The translations under genes were made by a program, and so were the position numbers. Below, in pieces: positions 1-11,270 of a stretch of DNA of 64,000 bases (position 1 is its first letter; each line of letters opens with the position of its first letter). Below the pieces are notes generated by a model. That model made no database searches, was not told where the DNA came from, and saw nothing but the letters and a program-made list of their open reading frames with translations. This DNA comes from Galeruca laticollis (taxonomy: Eukaryota > Arthropoda > Insecta > Coleoptera > Chrysomelidae), in the NCBI GenBank assembly GCA_963921935.1, contig OY998177.1, positions 7,777,754-7,841,753 on the forward strand, given 5' to 3'.

Positions 1-106
1 CTTTATTGAGGCTAATAATTCCATCCAGATCGTCCTCAAAGGCAAGACGATTGAGCTCATCAATATCTTGAGGGTTGTTTAGGTCAAAAATAGCTGTTTT
101 CATCAT
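1..106 (-). CDS. Partial ORF of unknown function, runs off the left edge
   Basis: A minus-strand reading frame opens with two consecutive Met codons (104-106 and 101-103) and stays open to the window edge, giving about 35 residues. The peptide is acidic and hydrophilic and starts MKTAIFDLNNPQDIDELN. I do not recognise the family. It could be the first exon or N-terminus of a real gene lying to the left, or chance. The lack of stops and the hydrophilic, non-repetitive composition are the only support. Confidence 0.25.
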   Translation of the reverse strand, partial: MMKTAIFDLNNPQDIDELNRLAFEDDLDGIISLNK

Positions 107-1092
107 TTTTATCTAAAAAGGAATACTTGCATTATGAAACTATTACTTGTACCGATAACTAAACACTATACAACTATCAAAATGCGAATACTCACTCTTG
201 AATACCAAAATAACTTTATCAATAGACACAGGAAAAAGTATCGCAAATTCAAAACACGGACGGCACAGTTCACCCTAACACCATTTGATAGAGACTAACG
301 CAAGTGGGCGCGCTAGGTCCGCTAGATAAATATCTGTTCCCCCTCCTTTCAGGCAGTAATAGCAACGGAATTCCAACAATTATCTAAATGCAGCATTGTA
401 AAAGGCAGTGCGAATAAACAAATGGAAGATATCATAAAGGCTCAACCTGATATTTTAATTTAATTATTGAGTAGAAGAAATATTCACATGTATAGGTCCG
501 CTGGACCTATGCGCGACTAATGGGAGGTTAAGATTATTTCTTACATCATTTAGGAAGTGATAAGGGGCTTATAAGCTTGGTATATGCAACACCGGTAAAC
601 ACAAGGAACGAAATGATCGATAGTATAAACTTCCATTGTGACGCTATAAGGCAGAATCTTGGAATGCCCTTCCAAGTTCAAAGAAACATCCTCCGTAGAC
701 TCCGGAAGTGTGTAGAAGTGCAAGGTGCTCACTTCGAACATTTATTATAATTTTGTTTTTGTTTTTATTTGATAAGTTGTAGGCTAACCAACTAAATTAC
801 TCTACATTTCAATTTTTTCCTAAAGTAAGTGACACTATGTTCGGCAGTATGCAGTTCAATTAGGAATGCTTGATTGTGTATTAGTACCTCATGTAAGTAT
901 TTTCAATAAATAATTACAATTTATGATAATTTTCTTCAGAATGTCTCTTTATGACGAACGGTTTCCTTGGCATGTATAACGATCTACAAATCTACATATC
1001 TCCTAAACCATACATTTTATCGAGTTAAACAAAGAGAACCTTTTTGTTGAAAAATCGATTGAAAACTTCATTTTTGCTATCTTTAGATTCTA
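107..1092. other. No gene seen; AT-rich intergenic DNA
   Basis: No frame here resembles a protein I know. A 63-codon minus-strand frame at 550-741 has no recognisable motif. A short palindromic block, TAGGTCCGCTGGACCTA at about 491-507, partly resembles the G/C-rich patch near 308-326. That could be the trace of a small inverted-repeat element, but the match is too short to call. Confidence 0.4.
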
Positions 1093-1403
1093 CAGGTTGT
1101 CCCTGTAAAAGTTACAGATTGTTAACCATTTGGCATGAGCCGCCCCTGGCTTTCAGATTGTAGTGTAGAAGTATTTATTAGTCAAACACACTAGATGGAC
1201 ATATGTAATCATCCATTAAAAATTCATAATGTTCCAATGTATAATTTAGAAAATATATCCAAATATAAGTTCTGATTTCTCAACTTTAAATGTCTATAAC
1301 ACAGAAACGAGGGGTCGTATGAGAAATGTTTTTCATGTCACAGCATTATTTTCACGTCATCACTCACTCACAAATTTTTTGCATCAACTCCCGGAACACC
1401 CTG
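1093..1403. mobile_element. Small TA-flanked inverted-repeat element (MITE-like)
   Basis: The left end reads CAGGTTGTCCC and the reverse complement of the right end reads CAGGGTGTTCC, giving an imperfect 11-bp terminal inverted repeat. Both ends abut TA (1091-1092 and 1404-1405), as expected for insertion by a Tc1/mariner-type transposase. The 311-bp interior has no ORF. Ends of the form CAGGGTGTTCC are common in insect genomes. The short repeat means coincidence is not excluded. Confidence 0.45.
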
Positions 1404-2129
1404 TATAGGTCCAGATAAATGGACGGTGTTTACTAAAACATTTATTATTCAGAAAATTAATTTAAAAAATTATAAACTAAATAATTGTCATATTTAGAAA
1501 CTATTATCCAGCTTTAGTTGACAGTTGTAGAAATTTCTGAATATCCTGAAAAGGAGACTACTAGAATTTGGTTTCAACGTCATTTAGTCTGATTCGAAAT
1601 GTTAAGTGTCAAGGTTTATAAGAAATTGGGATATGTATGAATAAAGGCTTATAAAATGAAAGAATCAACAAATACCCACGAGAAAAACTTCATTAACTGA
1701 AAAAAACTTAGAATATTAAATAGAAGCGGAAATTCATGTGTTAACAAAAAATATTTGGAACTAGATGTTACCGTTGAAAGCAAACGTGATACTGTTTAAA
1801 TACCTCAGTTCAAAGCAGAAGGAAAAACTTGGATCATTCGGTATATAAATGAAATTTAGAAGTTCGTATAAATCAAAAATTATTTTATTAACAGGGAGAA
1901 TGGGTACCAAGATCCTTTATTTACATTCTAGAATTGTTTTGCAAGCTGAACTCTATTGCTCCATTTCATATCCATTTTTCACAATCAAGGTAAGGAGGGC
2001 TCAACAAAAACAAGATATCTTTTCAACAGAGCACCCTTTGCAAAGATCGCCAACCTATCAGGCAAACTACCCAAGAAAATTTTTATTTTCCTCGATTTTT
2101 TTTCAAATGTCATTCTTTGAATTAAAACT
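1404..2129. other. No gene supported; AT-rich
   Basis: A 99-codon frame at 1849-2148 runs into the satellite element that follows and shows no family motif. I read it as chance. Confidence 0.4.
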
Positions 2130-3301
2130 AAATGGTTTTAAAGATTAACACTAACTTTTCCGCATCTGTGGGATGACCTGAACAATATTCTACTATAAAA
2201 TTGTCACTTGTATACACTTCGGGGGATGTATCGTGCTAATAAACCCAAATTTCTCCAAAAATGACAAAAATGTCGTACTTTAAGTAATATAGCACCTGTT
2301 TTACTGGTTCTGGTGAGCTGAAAATCAATAGGGTTCATCTGAGACAGGTCCCGAATAATATTCAATCATACAATTGGTGACTTGTTGCACTCCGGAGGCT
2401 GTATCGTGCTAACAAACTGAAATTTCTCAAAAAATGACAAAAATGTCGTATTTCAAGTACCATAGCACCCGTTGAACTGGCTCGGGTAAGGTGAAAATCA
2501 ATATGGTTTATCTGTGAGATATCCAAAATAATATTCAATCACAAAATGAGTGACTGCCTACACTCCGGACGCTGTATCGTGTTAACAACCCGAAATTTCT
2601 ACAAGAAGCACCAAAAATGTGGCACTTCAGGTACCATAGCATCCGTTGTACTAGATCTGGTGAGCTAAATATCATTAAGATTTATTTATAAGATGCTCTG
2701 AATAATATCCAATCATAAAATTGGTCACTTGCATATACTCCGGAGGCTGTATCATGCTAACAAACTGAAATTTATCCAAAAATGTGGTACTTACAGTAAT
2801 ATAGCATCTGTTTTACTGGCTCTGGTGTGCTGAAAATCAATAGGGTTCATCTGAGATAGATCCCCCCGAATAATATTGAATCATAAAATTGGTGACTTGT
2901 TGCATTCCAGAGGCTGTATCGTGTTAACAAACTGAAATTTCTCAAAAAATGACAAAAATGTCGTATTTCTAGTACCACAGTACCCGTTGAACTGGCTCGG
3001 GTGAGGGGACAATCAATATGGTTCATCTGTGAGATGTCTTGAACAATATCCAATCATAAAATTGTTGGCGTATTGCACTCCGGAGGCTGTAACGGGCTTA
3101 CAATGTATGTAACGAAAAGTGGCCGACGACAACGACGACGACGTCATAGACACAGGATTATTTTTCTAAAAACCGTTTTTTCGTGTAGTTCTTGACGAAA
3201 AAACGTGAAAATAACTCAAAACAGTTTTTTCAAAATTCCAACTTTTTTTGGAGTAAACCAATACTTTTCTCGCATATCAGATAGGTTGGGCGAGAAAGCA
3301 A
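2130..3301 (+). repeat. Satellite-bearing element, copy A (about 5.5 monomers of ~172 bp)
   Basis: The left end carries the shared motif GGTTTTAAAGATTAA followed by AACTTTTCCGC. The body is an imperfect tandem array whose landmark (CTCCGGAGGCTGTATCGTG and variants) recurs near 2216, 2387, 2560, 2737, 2905 and 3078, spacings of 168-177 bp. A unique segment with CGACGACGACG follows (about 3110-3145). The right end is GGTTGGGCG followed by a GAAAAG-like stretch. The inverse of the right end resembles the left CTTTTCCGC. No transposase is encoded. Six further copies lie in the window. Confidence 0.85.
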
Positions 3302-3647
3302 TAACAAAATTTCAACAGCTTTGCTGATTCGTTATTGAGTATTTCTAGTTGTAGCTAAAATATTTAATAAATCGATAAGTGAATAGAACGTTCCTATTTA
3401 TAATATGTAGTATACACAGAAATCCTCAACACATTAATTAAGATTAAGAAGCAAAAATATTATTCAGATCGGAAAAGCAAAATACTTTCCTATACTTGTG
3501 AAAAAATTTTTAAAAATGAATGAATATATTAATTTGTTACCGCTATTTTCTAAAATTTCTGGATACGTTTTCACTATATTAATAGATTTTTACTTTCTTT
3601 TATCAGACACATCAAGTATAATAAACGGTTTTCAAGATGATAACTAA
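3302..3647. other. AT-rich spacer, nothing recognised
   Basis: There is no ORF, repeat or motif here that I can support. The sequence lies between satellite copy A and the 0.8-kb tandem repeats. Confidence 0.4.
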
Positions 3648-4259
3648 CTTTTTTATAATTCGCGTATATAGGAGACTTCATTATAACATTGTTTACAGTG
3701 TCATGATGAAGTCTCTTTGAACCCTTTTTTAGTAATTTTTAGTGTCATACAGGTGAAACAAATTATGAAATGGTCTAGCGTTGTTCTAGCTAGCAAATTA
3801 TTAAAATAAATGGTCTTAAAGATAAATTTGAATGGAGTATATATTAAAAATATTAACAAATAAAGTACGCTAACGTTTATCCATCAACGACTTGTCAATT
3901 GTTCAATAATCTTTTTTAAACAAATAATCATCCTCTTTTTACCTAAATGAAAGTTTGTTTACAATTTACACAATTATTCGGTTATATTATGTCAAAAGTC
4001 AGAAGTTCTGAATAAAACCATCTGTGATCTGACCAATTAGGAATCTACAGACTCACCAACTTAATTTCAAACCACTTCTCCTAGGGCCTATGTATGTAGT
4101 TCTATTTTATTTGAAAATTTAAAAAAAGCGAATTCAAAGAATATTGTGCCGCAATGACTTTCTGTGGTACTCGTGATTCACTCCATTCTTACTACAAAAC
4201 GAGTCATTGTGACACTTGTTTTACAAATAACTATTTTATAATTCACGTATATAAAATTT
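3648..4259 (+). repeat. 0.8-kb tandem repeat, unit 1 (shortened)
   Basis: The unit opens with a TTATAATTCGCGTATA-type segment followed by the TTGTTTACAGTGTCA landmark, which recurs at the start of units 2 and 3. It ends with the hairpin pair around 4152-4212 (CACAATGAC... / ...GAGTCATTGTG). It is about 612 bp long and lacks the roughly 160-bp stretch before TTTTTTAAACAAATAATC that unit 2 has. Confidence 0.75.
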
Positions 4260-5031
4260 ACTATTTATAATTCGCGTATAAAAGATACTTCTTTATAACA
4301 TTGTTTACAGTGTCACAATGAAGATCTTTGAACACTGTTATAGTAATTTTCAGTGTACAGTTGGTTATTGTATTTAGTTATATTTTTATTTGACATTTGA
4401 CTTCAACCTTGACACAAATTATAACTAAAATGGTCTAGCGTTGTTCTAGTCAGAGTGTTGTCTCTGTTCTAGCTAGCAAATTATTATATTAAAGGTAAAT
4501 TCGGATGAATTATATATTAAAAATATTAATGAATAAAGTGCGCTGACATTTATTTATCAATGATTTGTCAATTGTTTATTTTTATATTGTATATCATCAA
4601 TAAATACGTATACGAAACTTACCAGATATCTATGTGAATATGTATTACAGAAATAATTCTGTTCATGATATAATATTAACATATCGCAAGAGCATATACG
4701 AAGAAGCTCTTTTTTAAACAAATAATCATCCTCTTCTTGCTCAAATGAAAGTTTGTTTACAACTTACACAATTATTCGGTTATAATATAAAAGTCAGAAG
4801 TGCTGAATAAAACCCTCTGTGATCTGATCAATCAGGAATCTACAGAATTGCCAACTTAAATTCAAACCACTCGTCCTAGTTTGAAAACAGGAATTATATG
4901 AAATCCTATTTTATTTAAATAATTAGATGAATGCGAATTATAAAAGATATAGTGTAATACTTGTGCCACAATGACTTTCTGTAGTACTCGTTCTACAAAA
5001 CGAGTCATTGTGACACTTGTTTTAGAAATAA
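4260..5031 (+). repeat. 0.8-kb tandem repeat, unit 2
   Basis: About 772 bp, closely matching units 1 and 3. The matching blocks include the TGGTCTAGCGTTGTTCTAG block, the CAGATATCTATGTGAA block and a terminal hairpin at 4966-5012 whose arms read CACAATGAC and GTCATTGTG. No ORF is supported. Confidence 0.75.
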
Positions 5032-5269
5032 CTATTTTATAATTCACGTATAAAAGAGACTTCATTATAACATTGTTTACAGTGTCACAATGAAGCTCTT
5101 TGAACACTGTTATAGTAATTTTTAGTGTAAAGTTGGTTATTGTATTTAGTTATATTTTCATTTGACATTTGACTTCAACCTTGAAAAAAATTATAAATAA
5201 AATGGTCTAGCGTTGTACTAGCTAGCAAATTATTATATTAAAGGTAAATTTGAATGATTTGCATATTAA

Positions 5270-7820
5270 CCCATTAACGCCGTGCGTGGTTCTATGGACA
5301 CGGCAAAACCCTTATGTTCTATGTCACTTCAATGCCAGTAGATCATTAGCTGGAGGGCGGATCATTGATGACGTTGTAGTTAGGAACATCTAAAAAAGCG
5401 CGAGAACGTCTCGTTTTGTTTGCCTGTTAGTTTCAAAGTGGTTATTGTCGTGTAAAGTTCGTCTGTTGTGAGTTCAACTGAAAACATGGACATTAGATTT
5501 GAGTAAGTACTTTTTGACTAACACAAATGAGAGTTTTGGTTGATGTATTTTAACTGTGGCTTTTTAGAACAGCTAAACAATATATTTATGCACATTTAAT
5601 AATATTTAGATGAATTGTATAGATGCAATGCCTAGTTAAATCTTAGTGTAGCCATATTGCCACGCTAGGCGTTCCTAGTTACTGTATTAAACGTTGATTT
5701 AGAATCGTTGTTTCAGAAGGGGGTTTTCTTTATCAGAGGCTCTTGATATGATCGACAGAGAAGATATTGATGGAGATATATTTATTGAACCACCAGATGT
5801 AAATGTAGATACGGATGAAGACTCAGCGGACGAAGACGAAGGCGAGTAAGAAATACCTATTGGTTTCACAAATTGGTTATATTATCACATGTCTATTTTA
5901 TAGGCTAGTTGATAATCTTACAACCCGTCAACTACTTGCCAATGCAGAAATAAGATTGCCCAACAACGATCGATTAGGAACGAATTATGAGGAAATTGAC
6001 CCTGCAGCAATGAATTTAGATGATCAACTTGTTTCTATGTTACCTGATAAAGTTAGAGACAAAAATAAATGATAATCCAGAAGTGAGATGGGAAAAATGA
6101 GCTGATTTTGATATTGAAAAAGCTGCCTCATTGCCCAATGCTGATTTTAGTGAATATAAAAGTCTCTCCATGGTGAATATTTTTGAAAAATTTGTAGACG
6201 ATGCAATTATTGATCTTTTAGTAGAAGAAAGTCGTCGATATGCTCTTTTTCTAAATTGCCCGGATCCAAAAATAACAACAAGCGAGATACGGTGTTTTCT
6301 TGGCATATTACTAATAAGTGGTTATAACCACGTGCCATCTAAGCGGCACTATTGGGACGGGGGTAACGATATGAGGAATACTGCCATTTATTAATCTATG
6401 AGAAGAGATAGATTTCTGCAGATATGCCGATTTTTCCACTGCACTGACAATACAAAAGTCGATAACAATGATAAAGCTTGGAAAGTGCGTCCAATTATGG
6501 ACCAGATGAAAAAACGCTGTATTGAAAATTTTGTGCCAGAGCAACACTTGTCTTATGATGAAAGCATGATTCGTTATTACGGTAGGCACGGATGTAAACA
6601 ATTTATCCGGGGCAAACCGATTCGATTCGGATTTAAAATGTGGTGCCTCAATACCAGTAGTGGATACCTAGTCAATTTCGAGCTATATCAAGGCAAAGGC
6701 CCTAAGTCAAATACGTCCTACGAGAAAAGTTTTGGCAAAGCAGCTAGTCCACTTTTAGTTTTATTCAGTGAGATATCAGAGAAAAAACAAAAGTTTAAAT
6801 ATAAGTTTTACATGGATAATCTATTCTCTGGACCTGCTATTTTTCGTTTTTGACATTTTATGGATATTCTGCTATAGGTACTATTCGCGATAATCGGTTA
6901 CCTAAAGGTTGTTCCTTGAAATCAAAAGTATTATTCAAGAAAAAGAATCGTGGATATTTTGAAACTGCTTTGGAAAAAAATAAGGGTCAGTTATTTGTTC
7001 GCTGGATGGATAATTCCGTAGTTACCATGATCTCTTCATCATGCGGTACTCAAGAAATAAGTCAGGCCAAAAGATATTCGCAGCAACAAAAGAAAAACAT
7101 TATGGATCCTAGACCCAAACTTATTGCTCAATATAACAAACATATGGGCGGTACAGATCAAATGGACCAAAATGTAAATTGCTATAGGATCGGAATCCGA
7201 GGCAAGAAATGGTACTGGCCCATACTGACTTGGATTTTCGACGTAGCGATTCAAAACAGCTGGATCTTGTATAATAAATCTCACGAAAAGAAAATTTCTG
7301 GATTAGAGTTCAGAAGGGAAGTTGCCAATGTTTATTTACCAAAATATAAACACCTACCAAAAGGACCAGGAAGACCATCTACTGCACATGGTTCTACAAC
7401 TGACAGTAGAGTATCAGATGAAATTCGTTTTGACCGGATAGACCATTGGGTTCAATTGGTCGAGAAGAAAAGAAGATGTGCATATAAGACTTGCAAATCA
7501 ACTCCAAGAACAATATGCTCCAAATGCAACGTAGGCCTATGTGTACTATGTTTTCTTTTATATCATACAAAATAATAGTTAATTTAGTACAATTGTTTTT
7601 TATTTGAATGTTTATTTGGTTTCAAGTATTTTTTTTTCATTTTCACCGAAGTGACTACGTAAATGCCTAGCGTGGTTATATGGGCACGGCAAAAATGTCG
7701 ACAACTGTAAATATTAAAGAAAAAAGTTATATAAATAAAAGTCTGTAAATAACATTAGCATATTAGTTCTGACAGAAAAAAACAACATTTACAAGAAAAA
7801 TTAATTCAGGCGCTAATGGG
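5270..7820 (+). mobile_element. piggyBac-superfamily transposon, complete ends, TSD TTAA
   Basis: The 2551-bp element is flanked by TTAA at 5266-5269 and 7821-7824. The left end reads CCCATTAACGCC and the inverted right end CCCATTAGCGCC, one mismatch in 12. Inside the ends lie longer subterminal repeats. A CGTGG...CACGGCAAAA motif occurs in direct orientation at 5285-5307 and 7672-7695, and an inverted copy of part of it lies at 5652-5672. The single gene is a mutated transposase. The exact TTAA duplication and internal gene identify the superfamily. Insertion into a pre-existing 0.8-kb tandem repeat shows it arrived after that repeat expanded. Confidence 0.92.
5486..7575 (+). pseudogene. piggyBac transposase (PGBD-like), spliced and broken
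   Basis: The gene would cut and paste DNA at TTAA. A plausible model starts at ATG 5486 with a 17-nt exon 1, intron 5503-5716 (GTAAGT...CAG), exon 2 at 5717-5845, intron 5846-5903 (58 nt) and exon 3 from 5904. Acidic N-terminal sequence (DEDSADEDEG) is followed by the transposase core. The candidate catalytic Asp residues are in SYDESM (codon near 6557), FYMDNLF (near 6812) and GGTDQMD (near 7155). The C-terminus has a Cys-rich RING-like zinc domain (C-x4-C...C-x2-C...C-x2-C, 7480-7560). Lesions are a +1 frameshift near 6070, TGA at 6098-6100, TAA at 6392-6394 and a 1-base frameshift near 6850. It is therefore not functional here. Confidence 0.9.
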
Positions 7821-8280
7821 TTAAAGATATTAATGAATAAAGTACGCTAACGTTTATTTATCAATTGTTTATTTTTATATTGTATAGGATCAATATGTAG
7901 GTATCGAAAATGTTCGATTTTTGGCATAAATTACCAGATATCTATGTGAAGATGTATTACAGAAATAATTCTGTTCATGATATAATATAAATAGATCGCC
8001 AGAGCATATACGAAGAAGCTCTTTTTTAAATAAATAATCATCCTCTTTTTGCCTAAATGAAAGTTTGTTTACAATTTACACAATTATTCGGTTATAAAAT
8101 GTCAAAAGTCAGAAGTTCTGAATAAAAACATCTGTGATCTGACCAATTAGAAATCTACAGAATTGCCAACTTAAATTCAAACCACTCCTCCTAGTTTAAA
8201 AACAGGGATTATATGAAATTCTATTTTATTTAAATAATTAAATAAATGCGAATTATAAAAAATATTGTGTAAAAATTGTA

Positions 8281-8376
8281 TCACAATGACTTTCTGTGGT
8301 ACTCGTGATTTGCACAACTCACGGCTTCGCAGTTCTTTGTGCAAACTTCACTCGTACTACAAAACGAGTCATTGTG
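8281..8376. repeat. Hairpin with CACAATGAC / GTCATTGTG arms
   Basis: An inverted repeat of about 25 bp per arm encloses a loop containing a second small inverted repeat around TTTGCACAA and TTTGTGCAAA. The same hairpin closes the other 0.8-kb units and recurs alone at 9886-9963, so it may be a small mobile hairpin or a structural end of the repeat. Confidence 0.6.
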
Positions 8377-8400
8377 ACACTTGTTTTACAAATAACTATT

Positions 8401-8560
8401 GTGACATCGAAAACAGTGTCACAAAATAACCATTTCAGCATTGTTTTTGGTAACTTTTTATACAATTGGAGGTACTGTGTAACTCATGGCTGATAAACTG
8501 ACATTTATAACCGTGGATACTTGACTTGATAAATTTTGAAGAATTTAAATAAAAACAATA
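8401..8560. other. Spacer, nothing recognised
   Basis: A short AT-rich segment between the end of repeat unit 3 and the next inverted-repeat element. Confidence 0.3.
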
Positions 8561-9433
8561 GGGATCGAGACGGAACTATAGAGGCAGCACTTATGCCGAA
8601 ACTAGAGCGCCCTGGTGTTAAATAAGAAAAACATTGTGAAGTTAACAGTATAATAAACAACCTACAAAATGCAAAAAATGAATAGATCTTTTTATTTTCT
8701 TTGCCAGGAAAAATTGTTGGTAAGTAAGATGGGTGTAGGGGATTATCTGATCTTTGATTATTGACAAAATTAGCACCGCAAATTCTAGTATTTTTATTTG
8801 GTTCCCAATCCTCCCGATGTTTCCTGAAAGGTAATTAAAAAAACTTGAAGTGATTCGTTTTTTACAAATGTTGAATTTCTTCCCCTTAATAGTATTTGAT
8901 TATTTGAACTTATTATATAATAATAAAGTCAGCAAACACATAACTAGTTTTTCATCTTATATATTCAATGAAATAGTACAGGAAACAACATTTTATTCTC
9001 TCGATAATAATCTTTTATTTATGTAAAAAGAAAGTTTAGTACTTTTCTAATAGCTGCCAATTGTAGTATCATACTGATTATACACAAAACAATAGTTAAC
9101 AAAATGTTTTAATTAGAACATTTTAATTACATATGGGTTTTTACTGCATTTATTCATTTTTGACATTTTAAGGTTATCCATGCAGTGTCAATGAATTTTC
9201 GGAGAAACTATAAAATTTCAACTGCGTAGTATTTTTATACAGCATATTTGAACAGCCATGAATACAGAAAGATACTTTAGATGACGACATCACAAACATT
9301 TAATATCAGTTTTAAAAAATGAGCATTTAAAAACGCTGATTATACAAAACTACTAATACTACTAATAGTGTTTACATCACATTGTTTGCGTTTCTTAACG
9401 GCAGATGGCATAAATGTCATCTTTCTCGGTCCC
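8561..9433. mobile_element. Candidate non-autonomous TIR element flanked by TA
   Basis: The left end reads GGGATCGAGACGG and the inverted right end GGGACCGAGAAAG. Each has related subterminal sequence containing TTATGCC. TA flanks both sides (8559-8560 and 9434-9435), pointing to a Tc1/mariner-type target duplication. The 873-bp interior is AT-rich with no ORF. The terminal match is only about 10 bp, so the boundaries are provisional. Confidence 0.4.
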
Positions 9434-9539
9434 TATATATAATTACAAGGTAAGTCATGATTTGTAATGTCAATCGTATGTATTTCAATTTCGAATTTTT
9501 ATCATTGAAATTTTGTCACGTGCAGAACAAATGACATAA

Positions 9540-9728
9540 TTATGAACGTAAATGGATGCAAATCAAAACATAAATACCATAGACATATTTTTGTTTAGAT
9601 TTTTCAGGTAGTAAATCATTAACTCCATTATCAGTAATATTGCGAAGTTCTGGTGGAGTGCATGATAATCCACTAATTACTTCCATATTCATAAATTCCG
9701 AACTATGTATTAGTAACTTCATGATCAT
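9540..9728 (-). pseudogene. Possible Crypton-like (tyrosine recombinase) first exon
   Basis: The 63-codon minus-strand frame contains PPELRNI and, near its end, NDLLPEKSKQKY. A stretch of this LLPEKS type is typical of the N-terminal segment of insect Crypton-derived tyrosine-recombinase proteins. The similarity stops just after KQKY, where an exon boundary would be plausible, but the following GTCTAT is a weak donor. I see no downstream recombinase exon within the window. The call rests on one short motif, so confidence is low. Confidence 0.3.
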
Positions 9729-9885
9729 TCAAATTAAGAACTTCTGTCAACTGTTACTTGTGTATGTGAGGGTTACCAACAAAAATAAACAAGCACAAAA
9801 CTCCCTAATATTGCAATAATTATATTTTCATGAAAAACATTTTTGCGCGTTCATTATAAAAAATAGTATGTAAAACTCTTATCAC

Positions 9886-9963
9886 AATGACATTTTGTAG
9901 TACTCGTGCTTTGTGTAACGAACCGCGAAGCACTGCACTCGTACTACAAAATGAGTCATTGTG
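9886..9963. repeat. Hairpin, solo copy of the 0.8-kb repeat hairpin
   Basis: The arms CACAATGACATTTTGTAGTAC and ACTACAAAATGAGTCATTGTG pair over about 20 bp, with a loop containing GAACCGCGAAGC. It sits immediately left of satellite copy B. Confidence 0.6.
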
Positions 9964-9980
9964 ACCCTTGTTTTACAATA

Positions 9981-10789
9981 TACTATTCCGCATCCGTGAG
10001 ACGACCTGAACAATATCATAAAATTGATCACTTGTATACACTTCAGAGACTGTATCGTGCTAACAACCGAAATTTCCCCAAAAATGACCAAACATATTTT
10101 ACTTCAAGTACCATAGCTGTAAATCAATAGAGTTCATCTGTGAGAAGAATATTCAATAATAAAATTGGTGACTTGTTGCACTCCGGAGGCTGTATCATGC
10201 TAACAAGACATTATACAAAAAGTGGCTGATGACAACGACGACGACATACACATAGTATTGTTTTCCTAATAACCAGTTTCTCGTGTTTTTCTCGGTGAAA
10301 AACAGAAAAATAACTGAAAAAAAAACTAAAATCACAACTTTTTTGTGGTAACCAGTTGTACTGGCACTAGTGGGCTGAAAATCAAAAGAGCTCATGTATA
10401 AGACGCCCTGAACAATATCCAATCATAAAAGTGATCACTTGTTTACACTTCGAAGGCTATATCTTGCTAACAAACCGTGATGTCTCCAAAAGTGACCAAA
10501 ATGTTGTCCTTCGGGTAGCACGGCACCAGTTATAATCACTCTGGTGAGATCAAAATTGATAGGGTTCATCTGTGTGATACCCTGAACAATATCCAATAAT
10601 AAAATTATTGTATTATTGTGTACACCCGGAGGCTATATCGTGGTGCTAATAAGGAAAAGTGCCCGACGATATATACACAGGATTTTTTTCTAACAGCGTT
10701 TATCGTGTTTATGGAATTGAGAAACATAAAAAACTTTTTTTGGGGTAAACCAATGATTTTCTCACATCGTAGGGTTGGCGGAAAAATAA
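9981..10789 (+). repeat. Satellite-bearing element, copy B
   Basis: Starts at CTATTCCGCATCCGTGAG, a shortened form of the family left end. It contains about four degenerate ~172-bp monomers and then the GACAACGACGACGAC segment near 10227-10243. Further monomer-like sequence and a second end block follow, closing with AGGGTTGGCGGAAAAATAAC. Two end blocks suggest internal rearrangement or two merged copies. Confidence 0.7.
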
Positions 10790-10799
10790 CAATTGCTAT

Positions 10800-11200
10800 A
10801 AATATAGCATCAAATCATACATGCTAACAGATTCCACTAGGTTAATCTCGAAATTTCACATAAATGAATGTATTCCCGTGATTTATGGTGGATCAGGACA
10901 CACTGACAAGATTGTCTTATTTTTATTAAAGGAAAAGTTGGGTGACGGAAACGCTGTATACTTAAATAATTTTTATAATAGTATACAATTGGCAAGAAAG
11001 CCAATAGATAATAAAACATATCGTGCTACCTCAAGGATAGAGAGTATAATCGTAAAGAAGTAGTGACCGCAAAGCTGAAAAAAGGAAAAATGAAGTACAC
11101 TATGGAAAATGGCGGGTAAAAGGAATGTAACCAAAATTATCTGGGAGTTTGAGAGCAGTAAGTGGAAAACCTAGAGTTGTTATTGGTTACAATGCGTTTT
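10800..11200 (+). pseudogene. Second piggyBac transposase remnant
   Basis: Frame 10821-11063 encodes YGGSGHTDKIVLFLLKE followed by YLNNFYNSIQLARK and KTYRATSR. This is the segment around the second catalytic Asp of piggyBac transposases (usually xxDNFYNS); here Asn replaces the Asp (LNNFYNS). Past a stop the similarity continues in another frame with an AKLKKGKMKY-like stretch to about 11200. Only a central fragment survives. It differs in sequence from the 5.3-7.8 kb element, so it derives from another family. It lies exactly between satellite arms B and C. Confidence 0.75.
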
Positions 11201-11270
11201 TGATAAGAAGGACCAAATGTTAGCCTATTATCCCTGTAATCAAAATATCATTAGAGAGTATGAAAAAGTA

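Larger units (their letters stand above)
5032..8400 (+). repeat. 0.8-kb tandem repeat, unit 3, split by piggyBac
   Basis: The left part (5032-5269) and right part (7825-8400) continue the same unit. Subtracting the 2551-bp piggyBac element and one TTAA leaves about 0.8 kb, matching unit 2. The unit ends in a hairpin at 8281-8376, and then a short related segment follows (TGTGACATCGAAAACAGTG). Confidence 0.75.

Noticed and set aside
1849..2148. 99-codon ORF as a possible host gene
   Set aside because: No family motif is present and it overlaps the start of satellite copy A.
2847..3053. Minus-strand ORFs MDIVQDISQM... and similar ones at 10195 and 27764
   Set aside because: The same peptide appears wherever the 172-bp monomer occurs with the right phase, so these are repeat translations, not genes.
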